Shown piece after piece: positions 1 through 6,435 of a stretch of DNA of 9,871 nt. The notes below the pieces were generated by a model, which made no database searches, was not told where the DNA came from, and worked only from the letters and a program-made list of their open reading frames with translations. Position 1 is the stretch's first letter, and every line of letters begins with the position of its first letter. The stretch is taken from positions 1 to 9,871 of the forward strand of contig CAKORH010000024.1 in the NCBI GenBank assembly GCA_934101235.1, read 5' to 3'. The translations under genes and the position numbers were made by a program. Source of the DNA: an uncultured Bacilli bacterium (GTDB lineage: Bacteria > Bacillota_I > Bacilli_A > RF39 > UBA660).

Positions 1-1
1 A

Positions 2-1372
2 AGTATAGATATGAATAAAGAACTAAGTGCAAAAATACAAATATTTGGAGCAAATGGAAATAGTGAGTTTGTTCCATTTGAAACAGATACATTGGCATAT
101 AATATCGTAAATAATGCTAATACTCATTCAAATGGTACTTATTTTACTGCTACACCACCTACAGAACCAGGTGATCAAATTACTGGAAAATCAGGAACAG
201 GAAAATATGAATATGAAACCATACAAACAAGTAGTTTGAGTGCCGGATATTATTCATGGATTGTAGGAGATAGTGAAGAAGAAGCCGCTAAAGGATATAA
301 TACTGTAAGTTCATATGAAGAAGCTGTTGGAAAATATGTGTGTGATCAAAGTGAAGGATGGACTAAATATTTAGAATCTTATGATTCAGAAGCTAAAACA
401 TTAAAATTTAGAAATGAAATATATAGTTATGAACAAGAATTAACATTAACAAAAGATGATTATGGGGACAGTTATTATTTTAGAGGAAATGTTACAGGAA
501 ATTATGTAGATTTTGCAGGAATGTGTTGGAGAATAGTTAGAATTGCAGGGGATGGAAGTGTAAAACTAATATTAGAAGATCAAGATAACACTTGTGCAAC
601 TAGCAATGGAAATTGGGATATACCAACCGAAACAGGTGGTTCTACAAAAAGTGGAAATTTTGGGTATACTGAGTATGCAGTAAATGCATTAACAGCTTCT
701 GATGGTACAAAAAATTCAAGGAAAAGTATATTAATGAATTATATAAATGGTGGAACAAATAGTGATAAATCAATGGCTACAGCATTTAAAAATTTTCAAA
801 CTGAACTAAATACAAAAGTTGGAACTGGTAAAACATTAGTTAATTATTTAAAATCAGGAGATTGGTGTTTAAACGATAAAGCATATGCAAGTAGTAGTGA
901 TAATACAACTGCACTAACTAGTCAAGAAATAAAGGATAAACAAATTAAAGGTACTTCATTTTATTATGATTCATATGTTCGTTTAAAAGGCAAAACAAAT
1001 AAAACTCCAACATTAAAATGTAATGGAACAAACATGAGTAAATTTGCAGATAATACAGATATGTATGTAGGAACAATAACAGCAGATGAAGTAGTTTATG
1101 CAGGTGGTAAAGTTGATGAATCTAATCAAAATTATTATTTAATAAATGATTATCAAAAATCAGATGCATCTAGTATATATTTTTGGGTTTTAGGACCTTA
1201 TATATTTGGAAATAATAAAGATAAGGCATTATATGTGTTTGGAAGTTATGGTAAATTAATTTATGATGGTGTAGATTATGATACTAAGTTACGTCCAGCT
1301 ATAAATTTAAAACCAGGAGTAAAATTCTCTAGTGGAACTGGTACAAAAGATAATGCATATCAAATTTCATAA
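2..1372 (+). CDS. Surface/secreted protein of unknown function, 5' end outside window
   Basis: Unrecognised function. The frame is open to the left edge, and the first ATG (11) has no Shine-Dalgarno sequence and no signal peptide after it, so it is probably internal and the gene is 5'-truncated by the window. Counting from ATG 11, 453 residues are visible. Residues 1-150 are polar, rich in Thr, Ser, Gly, Asn and Tyr. Around residues 155-200 comes a segment with a GMCWRIVRI core (171-179) followed by a GDGSVKLIL stretch, and the protein ends with an LRPAINLK motif (427-434) and a SGTGTKDNAYQIS tail. This arrangement recurs in uncharacterised exported proteins of uncultured gut Firmicutes and recalls DUF6273-type domains; that resemblance is from memory. 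Five Cys (111, 172, 195, 286, 337) are present. There is no C-terminal membrane helix or sorting signal, so any anchor must be N-terminal. Glycine codons favour GGA, unlike the genes downstream. An intrinsic terminator follows. Confidence 0.75.
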   Translation, partial: SIDMNKELSAKIQIFGANGNSEFVPFETDTLAYNIVNNANTHSNGTYFTATPPTEPGDQITGKSGTGKYEYETIQTSSLSAGYYSWIVGDSEEEAAKGYNTVSSYEEAVGKYVCDQSEGWTKYLESYDSEAKTLKFRNEIYSYEQELTLTKDDYGDSYYFRGNVTGNYVDFAGMCWRIVRIAGDGSVKLILEDQDNTCATSNGNWDIPTETGGSTKSGNFGYTEYAVNALTASDGTKNSRKSILMNYINGGTNSDKSMATAFKNFQTELNTKVGTGKTLVNYLKSGDWCLNDKAYASSSDNTTALTSQEIKDKQIKGTSFYYDSYVRLKGKTNKTPTLKCNGTNMSKFADNTDMYVGTITADEVVYAGGKVDESNQNYYLINDYQKSDASSIYFWVLGPYIFGNNKDKALYVFGSYGKLIYDGVDYDTKLRPAINLKPGVKFSSGTGTKDNAYQIS

Positions 1373-1387
1373 AATTAAAAAAATTAT

Positions 1388-1420
1388 GGTTTAACAATTA
1401 ATTTTGTTAAATCTTTTTTT
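1388..1420 (+). terminator. Intrinsic terminator after the first surface protein gene
   Basis: A stem of ten pairs, 1388-1397 against 1404-1413 (TTTAACAA / TTGTTAAA core, extended by one G-U and one G-C pair), closes a six-base loop TTAATT and is followed directly by seven T (1414-1420). It begins 16 bases after the stop codon. This is a textbook Rho-independent terminator and separates the first gene from the promoter of the next. Confidence 0.9.
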
Positions 1421-1456
1421 GTTGACTAAGTGTCATTGAATTGTTTGTCAAGAGTG

Positions 1457-1485
1457 TTGTATGCAGTTTTTTAAAATATTATAAT
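1457..1485 (+). promoter_or_regulatory. Probable sigma-A promoter of the InlB-repeat surface protein gene
   Basis: A perfect TATAAT (1480-1485) lies 17 bases after TTGTAT (1457-1462), which matches the -35 consensus only in its first three bases. Transcription would start near 1492, leaving a leader of under 40 bases. It lies between the upstream terminator and a strong ribosome binding site, where a promoter is expected. In such AT-rich DNA the -10 alone is weak evidence. Confidence 0.5.
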
Positions 1486-1517
1486 TTTGATTGTAATAAA
1501 TATAATTATTACTAGGA

Positions 1518-1523
1518 AGAGGG
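1518..1523 (+). promoter_or_regulatory. Ribosome binding site AGAGGG fixing the ATG at 1530
   Basis: AGAGGG sits six bases before ATG 1530. The string GAGGGAATAT (1519-1528) is repeated exactly in front of the ABC ATPase (5751-5760), so this is a locally reused initiation element. Confidence 0.75.
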
Positions 1524-1529
1524 AATATA

Positions 1530-2984
1530 ATGAATATAAGAAGTAAAATTATTTTACTAGTAATGTTTTTTGCTAGTGCATTTCTAATTAATGAGTGTGA
1601 TGTAAATGCATATACTGTAAGTGATAATGGAGAATATACTTTTATAATGAGTATATTTGATGACGGTGATATTGATGGAGAATATTATAAAGTTGTTAAA
1701 TTTGATTTTGATGAAGGAGAAACCACTGTTAAATTATCTGATTTAACTAAGGGTGTAGTACCATTTAATGGTAGAAATACTTTTTCTGGATGGAAGAGAT
1801 TTGGTAGTGAACCTATTAAAAGTGAATTAACTAAGAGTGATTTTTCTAGTACTGGTGATGTAGGAAATATTATATATACTAAAGGATATGTTGTATATGC
1901 TGAATTTTCTGATGAAATTTTAAAAGGTACTGGTAAATACTATGTAGTATTAGATGGATTTGCTGGTAAAATATCTAATAAGGAAAAAATTAAATTAGAA
2001 AGTGATTCTAATAGTTTTCAAACTATAGATTTAAGTAAATATACTGCTGTAAGAAAAGGTTATACATTTCTTGGGTGGGGTTATAAAGGTAAATTTGTAA
2101 CTTCTATAGATGCTAGTTATTTTAGTGAATGTGATGCAGTAGAAGTAACTGCTGTTTATAAAAAAGATACATTTGAAGAAGAGGAAGATTCTTATATACT
2201 TAAATTAGATGCTAATGGTGGAACTATAGAAAATGAAAGTTCAAAAAGATATGAATATATAGGTGGAGCAAATTCTGGTACTTCTATGCCAATATTCCAA
2301 TTTGTACCTGAAAGAGCTGGATATACATTTAAGGGATGGAATTCATCTAAAGATGGTAATGGTAAATTTTATAAATATATGTACTGGGGTAATTGGAGAA
2401 ATGATGGAGAAAGTGTATTTGAAAAAGATACAATAACTAGTAAAGGAACTTATAAAAATTTAACTTTATATGCTATATGGGAAAAACTAGATGCTAAAGA
2501 TATGGTAAATACAATAATTAGTGATAGTAATGTTAAAGGTAATATTGAATTTAAAGATGGTATAAATAAAAATTATACTTTAGACATAAAACCTATAGAA
2601 GTAAGTGAAGAATTAAAAAATAAAAATATAAGATATATTGCAGATATTAATATATTAGATAATGATAGAGTAGTAAAAATAAGCGATACTAAGTTGAGAA
2701 TTACTTTAGCATTACCTGAAGAATTAAAAGGTTATAATAATTATGAAATTGTTTATATTAAAGATGGTGTAGTTGTTGAAACTTTACCTGCTACTATAAA
2801 AGATGGAAATATAATATTTGAAACAACTCATTTAAGTGAATATGGTATTGTTGCTACTAATAATAAAGAAGAAATAAAAAATCCTAAAACATTTGATAAT
2901 ATTTATTTTAATATAGTGTTCTTATTAACATCTTTCATCGGACTTAGTATATTAGTAATAAATAAAAAGAAAATGTTTAATTAA
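1530..2984 (+). CDS. Cell-surface protein with InlB-type repeats and NPKTFD C-terminal anchor
   Basis: Exported surface protein of 484 residues. Residues 1-27 form a signal peptide (positive start, hydrophobic core, likely cleavage after VNA). Three segments resemble Listeria-Bacteroides/InlB B-type repeats: one degenerate with FSGW (85-88), one with GYTFLGW (177-183) ending in EVTAVYK, and one starting LDANGG (226-231) with GYTFKGW (264-270) and ending LTLYAIWEK. Residues 320-442 form a likely beta-sandwich, with an alternating LRITLALPEEL...YEIVYIKDG pattern and a closing HLSEYGIVA common in Firmicutes surface proteins. The end carries NPKTFD (451-456), a hydrophobic helix (458-477) and a basic tail KKKMFN. 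This is the tripartite form of a sortase signal, but with Phe where LPxTG/NPKTG-type signals have Gly. Such proteins usually act in adhesion or envelope interaction; the ligand is unknown. It has its own promoter and terminator, so it is probably monocistronic. Confidence 0.88.
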   Translation: MNIRSKIILLVMFFASAFLINECDVNAYTVSDNGEYTFIMSIFDDGDIDGEYYKVVKFDFDEGETTVKLSDLTKGVVPFNGRNTFSGWKRFGSEPIKSELTKSDFSSTGDVGNIIYTKGYVVYAEFSDEILKGTGKYYVVLDGFAGKISNKEKIKLESDSNSFQTIDLSKYTAVRKGYTFLGWGYKGKFVTSIDASYFSECDAVEVTAVYKKDTFEEEEDSYILKLDANGGTIENESSKRYEYIGGANSGTSMPIFQFVPERAGYTFKGWNSSKDGNGKFYKYMYWGNWRNDGESVFEKDTITSKGTYKNLTLYAIWEKLDAKDMVNTIISDSNVKGNIEFKDGINKNYTLDIKPIEVSEELKNKNIRYIADINILDNDRVVKISDTKLRITLALPEELKGYNNYEIVYIKDGVVVETLPATIKDGNIIFETTHLSEYGIVATNNKEEIKNPKTFDNIYFNIVFLLTSFIGLSILVINKKKMFN

Positions 2985-2993
2985 AATAGTTTG

Positions 2994-3019
2994 ATAGTTT
3001 GAATTCAAACTATTTTTTT
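2994..3019 (+). terminator. Intrinsic terminator after the InlB-repeat surface protein gene
   Basis: A 20-base perfect palindrome (2994-3013) folds as ATAGTTTG, loop AATT, CAAACTAT, and is followed by six further T (3014-3019). ATAGTTTG is present twice in tandem (2986-2993 and 2994-3001). The first copy can therefore form an alternative longer hairpin, 2983-2993 against 3006-3016, with a 12-base loop. Either form would terminate the upstream gene. Confidence 0.88.
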
Positions 3020-3047
3020 GTTAATATATATGTGTGTGGTGGTTTAA

Positions 3048-3779
3048 GTGAATGATTTTATTAATTATTATGAATTATTAGGAGTTAAAAATGATGCGAG
3101 TAAGGAAGTTATAAAGAATGCTTATAAATTACAAATAAAGAAATGGCATCCTGATAGAAATAAAAGTAGTGAGGCTATAGAAGTAACTAAGAAACTAAAC
3201 ATTGCTAGAGAAGTATTATTAGATGATGATAAACGTAAAGAGTATGATTTATTTTTGAAGAATTATACTGATGATAGTTATCAAAATATGAAAGAAAGAG
3301 TATATAAAGAAGAAAGTAAAGATAGTAAATATAATAATACTTATAAAGAGAACTGTACTAAGTGGGAATATTTTTATGATTATTTAAGATATTATAATGT
3401 TTCTATATTAAGAAAAATTATTGCCGTTATATTAGTTATTTTAGAAAGTGTATTAGTATTTGTACTTCAAGTAGTTAATTTTTTTGTAGCATTAATATTA
3501 TCTTTAGTGAGTGGCGGTTTAAAATATATTGCTAATTTAGTTTTAGGTTTACTTATTATGGCAGTTATTATTGGGTTAATAACAAGTGGAGTGGAAATAA
3601 TGCCAAATAGTTTTAAAGATTGGTTAGAAGTTATAGCCGTAATATTCTTATGGTTTATGTGTACTATTATGCCTCAAGTATTAATTGATTTAATGATAGA
3701 TAAGATGCCTAGATTACTTGCTAATTTGAATATATTTTTATTTAAAAAGTGTGTTGGTTATAAAGAATATGATTTATAA
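3048..3779 (+). CDS. Membrane-anchored J-domain (DnaJ-like) protein, GTG start
   Basis: Probable co-chaperone that recruits and stimulates an Hsp70 (DnaK) at the membrane. Residues 5-70 are a J-domain: YYELLGV opening, helix II with KNAYKLQIKKW, the diagnostic HPD at 34-36, then the helix III pattern NIAREVLLDDDKRKEYD. There is no Gly/Phe region, zinc-finger or DnaJ C-terminal domain, so it is a class C (type III) J protein of 243 residues. After a charged linker (71-118) the C-terminal half is hydrophobic, with likely membrane segments near 123-155, 160-180 and 192-216. The J-domain probably faces the cytoplasm. The start is GTG 3048, with GGTGG (3038-3042) five bases upstream; no ATG lies early enough to keep the J-domain. 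Only 28 bases separate it from the upstream terminator, and I see no convincing promoter, so expression may depend on readthrough. The client is unknown, and no dnaK or grpE is in the window. Confidence 0.85.
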   Translation: MNDFINYYELLGVKNDASKEVIKNAYKLQIKKWHPDRNKSSEAIEVTKKLNIAREVLLDDDKRKEYDLFLKNYTDDSYQNMKERVYKEESKDSKYNNTYKENCTKWEYFYDYLRYYNVSILRKIIAVILVILESVLVFVLQVVNFFVALILSLVSGGLKYIANLVLGLLIMAVIIGLITSGVEIMPNSFKDWLEVIAVIFLWFMCTIMPQVLIDLMIDKMPRLLANLNIFLFKKCVGYKEYDL

Positions 3780-3801
3780 TTTATTAATTATGTGATACAA
3801 T
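3773..3801 (+). promoter_or_regulatory. Candidate extended -10 promoter for dxs
   Basis: TGATACAAT (3793-3801) matches the extended -10 form TGnTATAAT at all but one position. TTTATA (3773-3778) lies 17 bases upstream of the hexamer as a weak -35. Transcription would begin near 3808, just before the hairpin at 3812-3837. It overlaps the end of the J-domain gene. Supported only by motif match and position. Confidence 0.4.
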
Positions 3802-3811
3802 TTTAATACGT

Positions 3812-3839
3812 AAACTTTAACATTTATGTTAGAGTTTTT
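3812..3839 (+). terminator. Terminator-like hairpin directly ahead of the dxs ribosome binding site
   Basis: AAACTTTAACA (3812-3822) pairs with TGTTAGAGTTT (3827-3837): eleven pairs with one G-U and a four-base loop. The 3' arm runs into TTTTT (3835-3839). It starts 33 bases after the J-domain stop, so the simplest role is terminator of that gene. It ends only seven bases before the dxs Shine-Dalgarno element and follows the candidate dxs promoter, so it could equally act as a leader hairpin or attenuator of dxs. Confidence 0.6.
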
Positions 3840-3864
3840 ATATGCGAGGTTATTTATGTTAGAG
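3822..3864 (+). repeat. 13-base direct repeat ATTTATGTTAGAG, second copy containing the dxs start codon
   Basis: ATTTATGTTAGAG occurs at 3822-3834 and again at 3852-3864, a period of 30 bases. The first copy forms the loop and 3' arm of the hairpin in front of dxs. The second contains ATG 3856, the likely dxs start. The first copy thereby also creates an upstream in-frame ATG (3826) without a ribosome binding site. Confidence 0.8.
3846..3850 (+). promoter_or_regulatory. Ribosome binding site GAGGT deciding the dxs start at 3856
   Basis: GAGGT ends five bases before ATG 3856, good spacing. The longer open frame from ATG 3826 has only AT-rich sequence upstream with no purine-rich element. Translation from 3856 begins MLESIKSDKDLKKLS, which is where DXS proteins normally begin. 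Confidence 0.85.
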
Positions 3865-5706
3865 AGTATTAAAAGTGATAAAGATTTGAAAAAATTATCA
3901 ATAGATGAAAAGTATGAGTTATGTAGTGAATTAAGAAATTATATATTAGATGTTGTATCTAAGAATGGTGGACATTTAGCAAGTAATTTAGGTGTTATAG
4001 AACTTACAGTTGCATTAGAAAGTATCTTTGATTTAAGTAAAGATAAAGTTATATTTGATGTAGGACATCAATGTTATGCACATAAAATAATTAATGGAAG
4101 AAAAGATGTTTTTAAAACTTTAAGATGTCATAATGGTATTGCTGGTTTTCCTAAGTATCAAGAATCTTTAACTGATACTTTTAATACAGGACATAGTAGT
4201 ACATCTATTTCTGCTGCTATGGGATTTGCAAAATCTAGAGATATAAAGGGTGAAGATAATTCTGTTATTGCAATTATTGGAGATGGTGCTTTAACTGGTG
4301 GAATGGCTTTAGAAGCATTAAATCATGTTGGTAGTACTAATACAAATATGATAGTAATTTTAAATGATAATGAAATGAGTATTTCTAAAAATGTTGGCGG
4401 TATAAACGAATTTTTAACTAAATTAAGAAGTAGAAAGTCATATAGAAAAAGTAATGATAAATGGAAAAAAATAATTGGTTCTATACCTCTTGTTGGTAAT
4501 GTACTTGTTAAAGTTGTTAGTAAATTAAAAGAAGCAGTAAAGAGTGCTATTATACCTAAGATGTATTTTGAAGATATTGGTTTTACGTATTTAGGTCCTA
4601 TAGATGGACATAATATAGAAGATATGGAAGGAATATTTGAGAAAACTAAAGAAATGGATGGACCTATACTTATTCATATATTAACTAAAAAGGGAAAAGG
4701 TTATAAGTTTGCAGAAGAAACTCCTGATAAATTTCATAGTATAACTAGTTTTGATATTAATACTGGTAAAACTATTAATAAAAAGAAAAAAGATTATTCA
4801 AGTGTATTTGGGAATAAATTAGTTAGTCTCGCACATGAAAATAAAAAAATTGTGGCAGTTACTGCTGCTATGAAAGATGGTACTGGATTATCTTTATTTA
4901 AAGAAAAATATGAAGATAGATTTTTTGATGTTGGTATTGCGGAACAACATGCTCTTACTTTTGCAGCTGGTTTGGCTCATGATGGTATGATACCTTTTGT
5001 ACCTATATATTCATCATTTTATCAAAGAGGTTATGATCAAGTTATTCATGATATTTGTATGCAAAATTTACATGTTATTATGTGTGTAGATAGAGCTGGT
5101 TGTGTAGGAAATGATGGTGAAACTCATCAAGGATTATATGATTTATCATTTTTTAAGTTAATACCTAATATTGTTATTATGTGTCCTAAAAATTTTTCTG
5201 AATTAGAAAGTATGATGGAATTTGCTTGTACACTTAATAAACCAATTGTAATTAGATATCCTAGAGGTAGTGAAACAAATATAAAATTTAAAAATAATAA
5301 AATTAAATTAGGTAGTGGTGAAAAAATAAAAAGTGGTGATGATTTATCTATTATAACTATTGGTAATATGGTATCACGTGGTTATGAAGTATCAGAAAAA
5401 ATAAAAGAATTTGGTATTAGTTCAGAGTTAATTAATGTTAGATTTTTAAAACCATTAGATACTAAATTGATTAGTAAATCTATTAATAAAACTAAGAATG
5501 TTATTGTAATTGAAGATAGTACTTCTATTGGTGGTTTGGGTAGTAGTATAAAGGAATTATTGATAGATGAAAATATTAGTGATGTTAAATTTAAATCGTT
5601 TAGTTATCCAGATAAATTTATTGAACATGGTAGTGTTAGTGAACTAGAAAGTATTTATAATTTAGATGTAGATAGTATTGTTGATTATATAAAAAATAAA
5701 AAATAA
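3856..5706 (+). CDS. dxs: 1-deoxy-D-xylulose-5-phosphate synthase
   Basis: Cytoplasmic thiamine-diphosphate enzyme joining pyruvate and glyceraldehyde 3-phosphate to give 1-deoxy-D-xylulose 5-phosphate with loss of CO2. This is the first step of the MEP isoprenoid pathway and also supplies thiamine and pyridoxal precursors. From the chosen start it is 616 residues, the family's usual length. Visible motifs are GGHLASNLG (H40), the HQCYAHK segment (H71), the thiamine-diphosphate motif GDGALTGG (142-149) closed by NDN (170-172), the YLGPIDGH segment (246-252), catalytic Glu in IAEQH (E363), YQRGYDQ, and DRAGCVGNDGETHQG ending at H424. A transketolase C-terminal domain follows, with the usual PDKFIEHG near 586. 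All key residues are present, so it should be active. It stands apart from other isoprenoid genes. The start at 3856 is preferred over ATG 3826 because only 3856 has a ribosome binding site. Confidence 0.97.
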   Translation: MLESIKSDKDLKKLSIDEKYELCSELRNYILDVVSKNGGHLASNLGVIELTVALESIFDLSKDKVIFDVGHQCYAHKIINGRKDVFKTLRCHNGIAGFPKYQESLTDTFNTGHSSTSISAAMGFAKSRDIKGEDNSVIAIIGDGALTGGMALEALNHVGSTNTNMIVILNDNEMSISKNVGGINEFLTKLRSRKSYRKSNDKWKKIIGSIPLVGNVLVKVVSKLKEAVKSAIIPKMYFEDIGFTYLGPIDGHNIEDMEGIFEKTKEMDGPILIHILTKKGKGYKFAEETPDKFHSITSFDINTGKTINKKKKDYSSVFGNKLVSLAHENKKIVAVTAAMKDGTGLSLFKEKYEDRFFDVGIAEQHALTFAAGLAHDGMIPFVPIYSSFYQRGYDQVIHDICMQNLHVIMCVDRAGCVGNDGETHQGLYDLSFFKLIPNIVIMCPKNFSELESMMEFACTLNKPIVIRYPRGSETNIKFKNNKIKLGSGEKIKSGDDLSIITIGNMVSRGYEVSEKIKEFGISSELINVRFLKPLDTKLISKSINKTKNVIVIEDSTSIGGLGSSIKELLIDENISDVKFKSFSYPDKFIEHGSVSELESIYNLDVDSIVDYIKNKK

Positions 5707-5727
5707 TAGTCACTTTATAGTCACTTT
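5706..5727 (+). repeat. Perfect 11-base tandem repeat ATAGTCACTTT, candidate operator
   Basis: ATAGTCACTTT occurs twice head to tail (5706-5716 and 5717-5727) with no mismatch, starting on the last base of the dxs stop codon. An 11-base period places both copies on the same face of the helix, as for the direct half-sites bound by OmpR-family regulators. One such regulator is encoded at 9066, and the repeat overlaps the likely -35 region of the ABC genes. The binding role is inference; the repeat itself is plain. Confidence 0.6.
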
Positions 5728-5740
5728 TGTTTAATATACT
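5707..5740 (+). promoter_or_regulatory. Candidate promoter of the ABC transporter genes
   Basis: Two overlapping readings are possible. TAGTCA (5707-5712, four of six -35 bases, inside the first repeat copy) lies 17 bases before TTTAAT (5730-5735). Alternatively TATACT (5735-5740) is the -10, with no recognisable -35. Either way the -35 is poor and overlaps the tandem repeat, as at activator-dependent promoters. I see no terminator after dxs, so readthrough from dxs is also possible. Confidence 0.4.
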
Positions 5741-5749
5741 GTTCTTGAA

Positions 5750-5755
5750 AGAGGG
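5750..5755 (+). promoter_or_regulatory. Ribosome binding site AGAGGG of the ABC ATPase
   Basis: AGAGGG precedes ATG 5762 by six bases and lies in the same GAGGGAATAT string found before the surface protein at 1530. It confirms the ATPase start, whose first residues MEILKVENLSKEYG are a normal ABC beginning. Confidence 0.75.
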
Positions 5756-5761
5756 AATATT

Positions 5762-6433
5762 ATGGAGATTTTAAAAGTAGAAAATTTGAGTAAAGAATAT
5801 GGAAGTGGCACTACTAAAGTTAAAGCATTAGATAATGTATCCTTTAGTGTAGAAAAAGGAGAATTTGTTGCAATTGTAGGTGCTAGTGGAAGTGGTAAAA
5901 GTACTCTTTTACATTTATTAGGTGGTGTTGATAGACCTACTCATGGTAAAGTTTATATAGATGGTAAAGATATTTATAGTTTGGATGATGATAAACTTGC
6001 TATATTTAGAAGAAGACAAGTTGGTTTAATATATCAATTTTATAATCTTATACCTATTTTGAATGTAGAAGAAAATATTATTTTACCTTTGGAATTAGAT
6101 AATAGAAATATAGATAAAAGTGAATTAAAAAAATTATTAAATATATTGGGTTTAGAAAATAGAAGAACTCATTTACCTAATGAATTATCTGGTGGGCAAC
6201 AACAACGTACTAGTATAGGTAGAGCATTAATTACTAGGCCTGCAATAATTTTAGCAGATGAACCTACAGGAAATTTAGATAGTAAATCTAGTGATGAGAT
6301 AGTAGAATTATTAAAAAAATCTAATAAAGATTATAAACAAACTATTATTATGATTACACATAATTTAGAAATAGCAAAATGTGCAGATAGAATAATAACT
6401 ATTGAAGATGGAAAGATAGTTAAGGATGTGTAA
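5762..6433 (+). CDS. ABC transporter ATPase of the MacB/LolD/BceA type
   Basis: Cytoplasmic nucleotide-binding subunit that hydrolyses ATP to drive the permease encoded two bases downstream. It is 223 residues, the usual size for this group. Motifs in order: Walker A GASGSGKST (40-48), Q-loop Q92 in YQFYNLIP (the family more often has FQ), signature LSGGQQQR (142-149), Walker B IILADEP (162-168) with catalytic E167, D-loop NLDS (171-174) and switch His H200 in MITHN. The signature and the YQFYNLIPILNVEENI stretch are typical of ATPases paired with FtsX-type permeases (MacB, LolD, BceA, YxdL), which act by mechanotransmission on lipoproteins, peptides or antibiotics rather than as classical pumps. 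The regulator and kinase genes downstream suggest control by a peptide or envelope-stress signal. The family assignment is firm; the substrate is not known. Confidence 0.95.
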   Translation: MEILKVENLSKEYGSGTTKVKALDNVSFSVEKGEFVAIVGASGSGKSTLLHLLGGVDRPTHGKVYIDGKDIYSLDDDKLAIFRRRQVGLIYQFYNLIPILNVEENIILPLELDNRNIDKSELKKLLNILGLENRRTHLPNELSGGQQQRTSIGRALITRPAIILADEPTGNLDSKSSDEIVELLKKSNKDYKQTIIMITHNLEIAKCADRIITIEDGKIVKDV

Positions 6434-6435
6434 TC

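Noticed and set aside
11..13. ATG 11 as the true start of the first gene
   Set aside because: The frame is open upstream to the window edge, no ribosome binding site is visible and no signal peptide follows, though the protein is of an exported type.
1423..1435. TGACTAAGTGTCA as a palindromic operator
   Set aside because: Only four-base arms match around an asymmetric centre, which is expected by chance in a gap of this size.
3812..3839. Calling the hairpin before dxs a proven attenuator
   Set aside because: It is equally well explained as the terminator of the J-protein gene. No conservation data are available here.
3826..3855. A longer dxs start at ATG 3826, adding ten residues
   Set aside because: No Shine-Dalgarno sequence precedes it, it lies in a hairpin arm, and the added residues do not look like a DXS N-terminus. 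ATG 3856 has GAGGT five bases upstream and the expected MLESIKS start.
3780..3855. A thiamine-pyrophosphate riboswitch in front of dxs
   Set aside because: The gap is only 76 bases, much of it taken by a simple hairpin, and I see none of the conserved THI-box segments.
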